Below, one piece after another: positions 54,906 to 64,000 of a DNA stretch of 64,000 nucleotides (its first letter is position 1; each line of letters begins with the position of its first letter). The stretch comes from Henricia sp. BOLD:AAB3569 (Eukaryota > Echinodermata > Asteroidea > Spinulosida > Echinasteridae), in NCBI GenBank assembly GCA_037783545.1, contig JBBELK010000305.1:1550001-1614000 (forward strand), given 5' to 3'. The position numbers and the translations under genes are program-made. A model generated the notes under the pieces. That model worked only from the letters and a program-made list of their open reading frames with translations, made no database searches and had not been told where the DNA came from.

Positions 54906-55930
54906 CATTCTTTGCCCAGTATTCAGACAACATGGTGGGTCCTATTCTTGGGTTTCACTTGGCTTGACAATTGTCATTCTTTGTGAAGTTCGCATCCGTA
55001 TATCAGTAGGTGATATATCTTGTTCTTTGTATTATGCAATAATGTACGAATTACACTTGTTGAGCACAGTGTCCCATGTTTCTTGGGTATACTGATCTTT
55101 TAAACAATATATTTTGTGAGAACTAGAATACATGCTTCAAAGGGAGAATACTGTATACAGCAAACAGAAACGAAGTGGTTATTGCTAAAATGGGAAAATA
55201 GTGTGGGAAAGTTAATGAAATATGAATTTGTACGCAGATCTAGTGGAATTCACCCCTGGACCATCCTATGTAGAGAGAATTACACGAAAGTTAAGGAACT
55301 TCTAAAGAATGTGCAATATTGCTTTAAAAGAGGAAGAGTAAGAAAATACACGAACAAGATTTTTTTTTTAAATATGGTGTGATCCACTGATGCAATTCCC
55401 GCGCTGTCTTTTGACGGGGAAAATTATCTCTCTTTCTGCAGCCTGGCTCATTCTAAGATTTGATTTACCGTGTATCCTCTTAATGCGCGCCATGGAAATT
55501 GGCTCTAATTGCGGCACACGCATTCACGCGCGCGGCCGAGTGTCGTCTGGGCAAATAACACATGGTTGGATATCATTTCTTCCCGATATGTATTGTTGGC
55601 TGGAAAATCTCCGGTCCTAAAATTTCCGAGACATGGCCAAGCGCTGCTCCCCAGGGTTAAGCGCAGGATACAAAATACTGAACTTTAGAAATTGACGACC
55701 GGGGCTGCAGAATACCATAGAGAATTGAAGCAAACGTCATCTTTCGTTGGATACAAAGGTAGTGTTTCTACACTGAAATCACTGCGCCGTTGCTTTCCAT
55801 TCGACGTTTTATATACTCTCCTTAAAAGAAACGCAATTTTCTTAAAATACAAAATTTTGATCAGAGGTGCAGAGGTTTGTTGAGTACAGTGAACAAGGTA
55901 CTGATCAACTATATTGAGGCTGCGAAGGAT
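54906..55930. other. No recognised gene
   Basis: Plus-strand frames at 55116-55382 (88 codons) and 55390-55620 (76 codons) lack family resemblance and splice context. Confidence 0.35.
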
Positions 55931-55959
55931 GAGCTGACCCCGGGATCGGGGGTCAGCTC
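55931..55959. repeat. Perfect 11 bp-arm hairpin
   Basis: GAGCTGACCCC and GGGGTCAGCTC around a 7-base loop. Isolated, function unknown. Confidence 0.75.
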
Positions 55960-56204
55960 TAGAAGTGCAGAAGCTCAGGAAGGCACTTTAACCCTACCTG
56001 CTTGCCACAATATGTGTTCAGACACGTTACTGACCGATAACATTTTACATCTCTCGCAGCCTCTATATTTAGGCCAGAGAATATTTTGCAGTTTTTCTGT
56101 TGATATAATGATCCTCTTCTCCAATGCCCTTTCTCCACAAAGTATATTTAAATTAATGTTGATTTTGTCAATACAATGAATGCGAGCCTTTTAAAGCTTT
56201 CTAT

Positions 56205-56617
56205 AGTAATGGGGTACATTTGAAAAATAAGTCAATAATTCCTTTCAGATGTCTTTAGTTTATCTCAGAATTTTAAAAATGTCCTTGTTTTGTTCTCAGG
56301 AGATAACTTTTGCCCAAAAAGGTAAGAAATTGCTGCCACAACATACATTTTTGAAAAGCTTGTGTACAAATTTTCCTATTACGTATGTAACGTGGACAGA
56401 CAATTTTGTGACATTTTTTTCCGTCTTTGTTACATGCGTAATAGGAAAATTTTGTGCACGGGATTTTCACAAATGTATGTTGTAGGACTATTTTTCTTAC
56501 TCCTTGGTGAAAAAGTTATTTGCTCAGTTTAGCTTGATAATTTAAAGATAAAATTAAGACATTTGAAGTGAACTAGGACCTAAGATCTTGAATGTTACAG
56601 AAATGTACCCCATTACT
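56205..56617. mobile_element. 413 bp foldback element
   Basis: Outer ends AGTAATGGGGTACATTT and AAATGTACCCCATTACT. Inner arms ACAACATACATTT/AAATGTATGTTGT and AAATTTTCCTATTACG.ATGT/ACATGCGTAATAGGAAAATTT around a TGTGACATTTTTTTCCG centre. Non-coding. Confidence 0.8.
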
Positions 56618-56749
56618 GTGGACAGACCCAGTTGCAACTTTTTGCACCATCACACAAAAAGGATGGATTAAAATCAAGATGCCGTGTACGCTATCAAAAT
56701 ATCTGGCCACCGAAACAAAGTTCTCATGCTACAATATAATTGCGCAAGA

Positions 56750-57110
56750 ATATAAAGCAACTTGTGCATGAATATACATGTTAATTCGTATGAAAATACA
56801 TGTTAATTGCGAAAGAATATTCATGTGCTTGCGCATATATACATATACGTGCTGCTATTGCGCATGAATATACGTGCTGCTTGGCAAGAATATACATGAT
56901 ATACGGAAATACATGCTGTAATTGCGCATGAATATACATGCTATTTTGGCATGAATGCTCCTTGGGCATGAATATACATGCACTCGGCATGAATATACTT
57001 GGTATTTGCCAGTGAATATAATACGCTACTTTGCACAAATATACATGCCACTTTGCATGAATAGACATGCTATTTGCGGATGATATGCACGCTACTTGCA
57101 CATGAATATA
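56750..57110 (+). repeat. Minisatellite of ~30 bp units, left part
   Basis: About a dozen units of GCATGAATATACATGCTATTT type with variation. It resumes at 58759 after the Tc1-like element. A minus-strand frame of 106 codons across it is a repeat product. Confidence 0.85.
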
Positions 57111-58758
57111 CAGATGTTTTCTAAATATTATTGATACCCTTTGAAAAATCTAACATTTTTCAAATTTCTTACTCCCGAAAACTATTATGAAGAAACTTTC
57201 ACTGTATCCCAGGACAGTTAGTTGCTATGCACAAGACCACATGTTTTTGGCTCAGCATCATTTGCATCACAACAGTAATGTCCAGATTTGCATTTGTGTG
57301 CCTGTTCAAAATTATTTATACCCTTACAAAATATCAGCATTTACGCCATTTTGTTGTGATAATGCACCTGCTTTCAACAATCTAGTGATTCCTTTTCGTT
57401 GTTCAACAGTTATCCTAACATGTTTGCATAAGATTTGAATTATTAACATATCTGTTCAATTAAATTTAAATCAAAGAATATCATAGAATAGCACTCTGCT
57501 TGTAGGCTATAAAGTGAGGGGAGTTGATGCCTTCATTATCAGGACTTGCGCATGGCTATTGTCAATGGTCACAAACAAGGGAAATGCTGCAAGGCCTTTT
57601 TGAAGCAGTTTAGAGTGCCAGTTTCCACCGTTCAGAGCATAATTAGGAAGTACAAGGAGTTCCACACAGTGAGAAACCTTAAAGGGCGTGGTCGTAAGTC
57701 GAAGGTGTTACCTCGTCTGGCAAGAAAAGTGTGCCGAGAAGCCAGCAACAATCCCTGCATTACCATGAAGGGTCTCATGAACAGCCTTTGCGAGTCTGGG
57801 ACCAAGATATTCAGGCAGACACTTCAGCGTACATTGCATCAGGGAGGTCTCCATGGCCGCCGACCTAGAAAGACGCCACTCCTGAGGCAGAGACATCGGA
57901 CAGCTCGTCTGGCCTTCGTTAAAGCACACTTGGATAAGGATCCAAGCTTCTGGTCATTGATTCTGTTGTAAGACGAGACAAAAATTTAGCTTTTCGGGCA
58001 CATGGATGTTGCTTAAGAAAGGGGAAGCGTACAATCCAAATAACACGGTCCCAACCGTCAAGCATGTAAGTGGTAGCATCATGCTGTGGGGATGCTTCTC
58101 GCCAAATGGGACTGGGAATCTCGTCAAAGTGTCGGGATCACGAAAAAGGAGCAGTACATTAAGATCATCAATAAAAACATCAAGCAGTCCGCTGAGAAAC
58201 TCTAGCTTGGTCAGCATTGGACCTACCAGCAGGACAACGATCCCAGACATACCGCCAAGGCAGTCACGAAATGGTTCGAGAACAACCATGTGGACGTTCT
58301 GGAGTGGCAGAGCCAGAGCCCGGATCTCAACCCGATCGAAAATCTATGGAGGGAACTCAGGACTCGGGTGATGGCAAGGAAGCCTTCCAACCTCAGCGAC
58401 CTTGAGGCTTTTGCGAAGGAGGAGTGGGCGAAAATCCCGGTGGAAACATGCTTAGGCCTTGTAAGCTAAAACAGGAACCGTTTGGAGGCTGTGATAAAAA
58501 ACAAAGGCTTTTGTATTGATTATAAGAGTGACTTTATAAAGGGTATGGATAATTATGGACATGACCTTTTTTGGAAATATGTCAATAAAATACCCCCAAA
58601 ATAATATATTACAGGAAATGTCACTTGTTGTTATTCTTTCAGTTGTTTGTCACATAGTTATCATAAGTAAGCCAGACAAAACTCACTCATTTATTAACAT
58701 GATTCGAAATACTCTAAAAATTACAAGGGTAGGCTATGAATAATTTTGAGCTCAACTG
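57111..58758 (+). mobile_element. Tc1-like transposon, 1648 bp
   Basis: Bounded by TA at 57109-57110 and 58759-58760, splitting the word ATA-CATGCTACTTGG of the minisatellite. The ends CAGATG..TAAATATTATTGATACC and the inverse of TAGGCTATGAATAATTTTGAGCTCAACTG align as imperfect inverted repeats. The size is normal for Tc1 elements. It carries a broken transposase gene. Confidence 0.9.
57527..58530 (+). pseudogene. Tc1/mariner transposase, DD34E type, inactivated
   Basis: The protein would cut and paste the element at TA sites. Seen in order: a helix-turn-helix region with FRVPVSTVQSIIRKYKEF, the GRGRKSK basic link, a second DNA-binding half with SGTKIFRQTLQRTLHQGGLH and RRPRKTPLLRQRHRTARL, DETK (first catalytic Asp), [28 protein letters not shown] (second Asp), [14 protein letters not shown] (Glu) and, near the end, RLEAVIKNKGF. 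So the triad is present, but stops at about 57969, 57987, 58014 and 58467 and frameshifts near the start and around 58140 break the gene. Likely start is ATG at 57527 (MPSL), one base out of frame with the following block. Confidence 0.9.
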
Positions 58759-58845
58759 TACATGCTACTTGGGCACGGATAACACACTATACTTTTACAT
58801 TATACATGTACTTGCGCACGATACATAAGCTATTTACGAGCGAAG
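58759..58845 (+). repeat. Minisatellite of ~30 bp units, right part
   Basis: Continuation of 56750-57110 after the insertion: TACATGCTACTTGGGCACG and TACATGTACTTGCGCACGA words, quickly decaying. Confidence 0.7.
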
Positions 58846-59585
58846 TCTAATTTTTTTTTAAATACCGTTTTCTCACAAAAACTATTTTTGTCTTCGATTA
58901 CATCAACAATAAATATTTATATATTGGAAATGTATATGGGAAATATCATTTAAGTCTATATTTTTTTTCAGGTGAAATAGCTATTGAGCATAGGGATTTT
59001 CATTAATGTATGTAAAATACCGTCATATACTGTGCAGCCATCGCCTTTAAGGCGCCATAGCTTTTAATTCAGCAATTAAAACCTGGCAATATTGTCGAGA
59101 ACGGTATATTCTGAATAATGCATTATTGCCCCGAAACTCATAATTTTTTTTTTTTCGTGGATTTTTTGTCCCTTTCAAGATTTGCCCTGCGATTAAAGCT
59201 GTCGAGGGCATCTGAAATGACTAGTTAAGTCGGTTTCAATCGTTGCATTTAATACTTTTCTAACAAGACATTTCAAGCGTTCATTTTGTTTACCTTTTAA
59301 ACCTCCTTTTCGTCGTTTTGCATCAAACCATTGGTGGAAAGTCAAGGGAAACACTACAATTTAGGATTGGAACAGAATGTGCGTAATGACCAGATTTGCA
59401 AAAACTCTGAAAAAACAAGGAGTGGAAATGTTGTACATAAAGTGATGTGAGTACATTACCCATTCGATCGTGAAACAATTAACTAATTAAGCATAACTTC
59501 TTATAAGAACAAGGACCCATAACATCTGTATAACATTTTGCCATGGATTGGGCGGTTACTTTGGGCGTTAAAAGACGATAATGAA
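58846..59585. other. No recognised feature
   Basis: Nothing supported. Confidence 0.4.
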
Positions 59586-59875
59586 ACTCTGACCTGTCTT
59601 TACTTGGGACTCAATGGCACTTTGTCTTGACTTAAATTGGGACTTAAGGGCACTTTGACCTGACATGACTGGGGACTCGAGAGCACCTTGGCTTGACCTG
59701 ACTGGGGACTCGAGAGCACCTTGGCTTGACCTGACTTGGGACTCGAATGCACTTTGACTTGACTTGAATCGGGACGCTCGAGGGTATTTTAACTTGACTT
59801 GGGACTCGGGACACTTTGACTTGACTTGGGACTCGGGGCACTTTGAATTGACTTGACTTATGACTCAAATGTATG
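59586..59875 (+). repeat. Minisatellite, GACTTGGGACTCG units
   Basis: Units of 28-41 bp of the type CTTGACTTGGGACTCGAGAG plus CACTTTGA, about eight copies. A minus frame reading VPSQVK repeats is an artefact. Confidence 0.9.
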
Positions 59876-59989
59876 CAGTGGAATGAACCTGCTTTGTTTT
59901 GGCCTGACAACATACCTCTAATTAAAAGTATATCCGCCCCACTTCATAGACCCGGGGGATAAATATTGGTTAGTGGGTTTGGACTTTCG

Positions 59990-61860
59990 TGTTTTTTTCG
60001 AAAAACAAGGGAATTAACATATTAACTGGTTGGTTGGGGCTTGACACAATTAGTTTTACTCCAATAACACAGAGGATTAATATATTTCGGCTTGTTGGTT
60101 TGGGCCTGACAATTCCCCCCCCCCCCCTTCAGTAACAGAGGATTAGTATATTTTGGCTTGGCGTAAATTGTTTTCCTCTAAACAATACATATGAATTAAT
60201 ATATCTTGGCTGGTTGGTTTGGGCGGGACATAGATTGTTTTCCTCTAATAACACAGAGGGATTAATTATTGTGGCTGTTTGGTTTGGGCTTGACACAAAA
60301 TGTTCCCTTTAATAACACAGAGGGATTATAATATTTGGCTGGTCGGTTTAGGCTTGAAATAAATAGTTTTCCTCTAATAACACAGAGGATTAATATATTT
60401 TGGTTAGTGGGTTTGGGCTTGAATGACACTTATTTTGGCTGGTTGCTTTGGGCTTGATACGAATTAATTTCCTGTAATAGCACAGATGATTAATATATTT
60501 TGGCTTGACATCAATTTTTCTCTAACAACACAGGGACTAATATATATTTGCTGTTTGGTTTGGGCGGGACATAATTTCCTCTCTAAAGCAGAGGGGTTAA
60601 TATATTTTGGCTGGTTGTTTTGGATTGATATCTATTGTTTTCATCTCATACCAAAGAGGATTAATATATTTTGGTTGGTTGGCTTGAGCTTGATAGGAAT
60701 TGTTTGCTTGAACAACACTTATTTTGGTTGGTTGGTTGGTTGTTTTGGGCTTGACAAATTGTTTTCCTCGAATAACCCCGTTTGTTTGGGCATGACAAAT
60801 TGCCTCTAATAACAGAGGGATTAATATATTTTGGCTGGTTGATTTGGGTTTGACAAAGTGTTTCCCTTGAATGGCACTGTTATTTAGGCTGGTTGGCTGT
60901 TTTGGAGTTTTTTTGGACTTGTCATGAATTGTTTTCCTCTGACACAGAGGGAGTATTATGTCTTGGCTGGTTGCTTTGAGCGGGACATAAATTTTACTTT
61001 TCTAATTAAACACAGTAGGATTGATATATTTTGGTTGGTTGGTCTAGGCTGGTGTGGTAGGTGTGGCTTGTAAGGCTTGTTGACTTGCTAGGTTGGTTGG
61101 TTTGGGGATTAATGTATTTTTGCTGGTTTTTTGGACTTGTAAATTGTTTTCCTCTAATAGCACAGGATTAATATATTTTGGCTGGTTGGTTTGGGCTTTA
61201 TACGAATTGTTTTCCTCTAATAGCACAGAGAGATTAATTATTTTGGCTGGTTGTTTGGGCTTGACATAAATTGTTTTCCTCTAATAACACAAATATATTG
61301 TGGCTTAGCATCAATTGTTTTCTTCTAACAACACAGAGGGACTAATTATAATATATCTTGGCTGGTTGGTTTGGGCGGGACAAATTGTTTTCCACTAATA
61401 ACAGGGGGGTTAATATATTTTGGCTGTTCGATTTGGGATCGGGATGAATTATTTTTCTATAATAGCACAGATATTGATTATTTTGGCTGCTTGGTTTGGG
61501 CTTGAACGACACTGTTATTTGGGCTGGTTGGTTTGGGCTTTACATAAATTGTTTTCCTCTAATAACACAGATGATACAAGCTCTTTTCATTGGCTGACAC
61601 TAATTTTTGCTAGTTGGTTTCGGCTTGTTATATATTGTTTTCCTCTAACAACACAGAGGGACTAATATATCTTTGCTGGTTTGTTTTTACCATGACATTT
61701 TTGTTTTCCTCTAATAACAGGGAGATTAGTATATTTTGGCTGGTTGTTTGGGCCTGACATCGTTTGTTCCCCTAATAACAAAGGGGATTAATATATTTTG
61801 GTGGTTTTTGGACTTGGCATCAATTGTTGAGGGATTAATATATCTTGGCTGGTAACTTAC
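59990..61860 (+). repeat. Minisatellite, ~65 bp units, about 1.9 kb
   Basis: Some 25-30 diverged units. The core is TTAATATATTTTGGCTGGTT, GGTTTGGGCTTGACA, AAATTGTTTTCCTCTAATAA and CACAGAGGGA. Unit length varies by deletion. Frames on both strands (60486-60809, 61044-61226, 61420-61665) are repeat products. Confidence 0.95.
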
Positions 61861-61889
61861 GCGCAGTGAATATTACACGCGGCTTAACG

Positions 61890-62275
61890 GTGTAGTATCT
61901 CTGAACTATGCATTACACCCCTTTTAAAGAAATCGTTGTGTTAGCTTTTTAAAGACCGTTAATATCATTTGCAGATGAAAGTTTGGCGTTACAACAGCAT
62001 TACATAACAAAAGAATAATGTTGATAATCTGCCTTGTATAAATTTCAGCCTTATAGATCCAGTAATACTTTAGAAAACCTTAACAATCCATGCATGGTTT
62101 TTGTGTTGGATGAATTGTAAAAAAAATCGTTTGCATTGTCTCCCATAAAGGTAGAATTTTACACAGGAACAATCATGTTTGTTACCATTGCTATCAACAC
62201 TTTTAGTCGGGTTTTTCTTGTCAACCGGTAAAGTAACATTTTGGGTCACTGCAAATGATGTAATGGGGCTTTAGG
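61890..62275 (-). repeat. Dispersed repeat D3, longest minus copy
   Basis: Read inverted, it contains TGATAGCAATGGTAACAAAC, AAACCATGCATGGATTGTTA, AGTATTACTGGATCTATAAG and a GGGGTGTAATGCATAGTTCA end. This gives the fullest order of D3 blocks. Confidence 0.65.
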
Positions 62276-62899
62276 CGCAGCATCTTTTTGCCTGTTCGAT
62301 TTAAATTTGACTGATCTTGTCATATGCAATTTACAATGCAATCTTTTGAAGGCATTTTGTAACTTGAATGCCACAAGCCACAGGCGCAATTTGTACGTTA
62401 GTAACGCGTGTGATTTATGTCCAAGAAACAAATAACACTACTAAGTAGCACAATTGTGATTTAAATCAACGTTTCGAAGAATGATTGGCAACAAAATGGA
62501 AAGGAACGTTCGTCTATGCATATTACACCCCGGGCATACAAACTAAAACAAAACAGTCTATAGGGGTGAACTTTGCGCCATTTCCATCCATTACAAACAG
62601 GATTTAGGTGTACTGTGATATAAAGCCACTCGGTGGCACACGAAATGCGAAACAGGGCCGAAGTATTGCTGTCCGTAATCCCATGATCCCACCGGGGTGT
62701 GCTAGGAAAGGTCCAGGGGACTTAGGGTGGATGAAGGGCTGTCCCGGTGTATTTGTCTTGGGGCATTTTGTTGGTAGCTGGCCTCTATCATCTAGGAATA
62801 ATGCTGTAAGAAGACCAAGGATGCGGTGGTTTATTATTTTCGAGAATCGTGTATATTAGGAGTGGATAGTTTCGCTATGATGATGTCAAGGTTTTTCTA
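62276..62899. other. No recognised gene
   Basis: Plus frame 62608-62859 (83 codons, Gly/Pro-rich: NPMIPPGCARKGPGDLGWMK) is not recognised. Confidence 0.3.
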
Positions 62900-62980
62900 A
62901 AAATATTTTTTCATGTGCCTTGCTTAAAGATAGTAGGCCTATACATGATTGGTAAACTGTTACAAATAGTTTTATCTCCC
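62900..62980 (-). repeat. D3 end fragment
   Basis: Inverse of AACAGTTTACCAATCATGTA plus CTTTAA, as in 38226-38275. Confidence 0.5.
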
Positions 62981-63079
62981 TGTGTGATTGAAGATATGCG
63001 TGATTAAAACCAACCTGAGCAAAAACCAGCTCCGTACTTCGTCTAACTTTTGAAAAAAAACAGTCAAAAAAGAGTTTGC

Positions 63080-63260
63080 AGTTATTTCGCCCCAAAACCA
63101 CTTCGCCCTGAACCATTTCGCCCTGAACCACGGCCTTTGCACGAAGTGGTTTTAGGGCGAAGTGGCATTTGGGCGATGTAGTGTTTGGACGAAGTAATTT
63201 GGGGCGAAATGGCACTCGGGTGAAGTGGTTTGGGGTGAAATGGCATGAGCGAAATGGTTT
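63080..63260. mobile_element. Small TTCGCCC foldback cluster
   Basis: ACCACTTCGCCCTGAACCA-type units on the left and inverse GGGCGAAGTGGCATTTGG-type units on the right, joined near CACGGCC. Same motif as the arms at 49198-50085 but more diverged and compact. Confidence 0.7.
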
Positions 63261-63513
63261 TGGGACGAATTGAATTTTCGTTTCATGAGACGAAAACTAA
63301 TTGTTTTACTCATTTCTCAAAAAACTATAGCACTTCAGACAAAACCATTTCAGGGGAAGTTTTCTACGGTCATCATGTTTATATTGTGTAAGTAAGGCGT
63401 AAATCTGCATGTGAACATTTATGATTTTCGAGATTACCAACATGTATACTGCCTTTAAACAACATGTGAATAACTTTTAAACACACCTTTCTTTTTTACA
63501 GTGAGGCGCCATC
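63261..63513. other. No recognised feature
   Basis: AT-rich; nothing supported. Confidence 0.4.
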
Positions 63514-63989
63514 CACTGTTAAAACGTCCTGCAGCAAAATTACCGGAACATTTTGTTTTTCTCCGTAAATTTACGAAATTATTCCGTTTATTCCGTTGTT
63601 TTTCCGTACAAATACCGATTATTCGACAATTACGGAGCTCGGTCCTCCAATAAACAGTGTAAATTCCGTAAAAATACGGAAACTCCGTAAAAATACGGAA
63701 ACTCCGTAAAAATACGAAAATTGTTTTTAAAATTCGTAAACAAATTTTACGAGTTTTTCGGGAAAATGCCAGAAGCAAAATTTCCAGAACTTTTTTTTCT
63801 GCTCCGTAAATGTACGAAATAAATTTTACGAAAATACGTAATTTTACGGAAATAATCCGTTTATCCAATATGTTCGTGCAGTTAAAAATACGGATTAGGC
63901 CTATACGTGTGCAGTCCGTAAATTTACGGAAATGACCCTGACAATTCCGTAAAATGTTGTCCGTAAAAATACGGACATTTTTAACAGTG
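63514..63989. mobile_element. Foldback element with CACTGTTAAAA ends and TCCGTAAA words
   Basis: CACTGTTAAAACGTCC at the left faces GGACATTTTTAACAGTG at the right. TCCGTAAA, TACGGA and TTTACGGA words repeat about twenty times. No target duplication is evident. The 137-codon minus frame here is a repeat product. The element nearly reaches the window end. Confidence 0.75.
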
Positions 63990-64000
63990 CAGGCGGGAAC

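Noticed and set aside
54844..55095. 83-codon frame beginning with YTDL repeats
   Set aside because: Starts in a 12 bp microsatellite; the remainder is unrecognised.
59990..61860. Regular spaced repeats resembling a CRISPR array
   Set aside because: Units are diverged and contiguous with no unique spacers, and the context is eukaryotic; it is a minisatellite.
63455..63868. 137-codon minus-strand frame
   Set aside because: Runs through TCCGTAAA word repeats of the terminal foldback element.

Overview
This is non-coding, repeat-dominated genomic DNA from an animal. There is no bacterial gene organisation: the longest open frames are about 100-180 codons, exon-like islands with splice sites occur, and LINE, SINE and Tc1-type elements are present. 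Many AGGCCTA words, tRNA-derived SINEs ending in TGCCTTGCTCAAGGGCA and many short foldback elements resemble sea urchin, sea star or hemichordate genomes. My best guess, from general impression only, is a marine invertebrate deuterostome.

Layout. 0-8 kb holds dispersed repeats, foldback elements, a family with TAGACTGG ends, a SINE, and a broken LINE reverse transcriptase (6.6-7.6 kb). 8-12 kb has a three-unit tandem repeat, two more LINE 3' fragments (one RTE-like) and a SINE duplicated in tandem. 12-25 kb carries large non-autonomous DNA elements with subterminal word repeats and TAA/TTA target duplications, small TA-flanked elements, one nested insertion, and three exon-like pieces; the piece at 16.4-16.7 kb encodes a tyrosine-phosphatase-like signature. 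25.4-33.1 kb is a nested array of one AGGTGATCGGG-ended family with 350 and 490 bp internal units, 123 bp hairpins and more than twenty TGACGTCA (CRE) palindromes. 33-45 kb has further large foldback and Harbinger-like elements. 45-48 kb has a LINE tail and a possible three-exon transcript. 49-52 kb has a foldback element with tandem-repeat arms and a 781 bp almost perfect tandem duplication. 53-64 kb has a fourth GC-rich element, a Tc1-like element (1648 bp) inserted into a 30 bp minisatellite, about 2.2 kb of minisatellite, and a final foldback element.

No intact protein-coding gene can be supported. The most informative signals are the target-site duplications that define element families (TWA, TA, 9 bp), the nested insertions that give relative ages, the hairpin/CRE array, a shared promoter- or insulator-like module near 46.3 and 50.4 kb, and the phosphatase-like exon.
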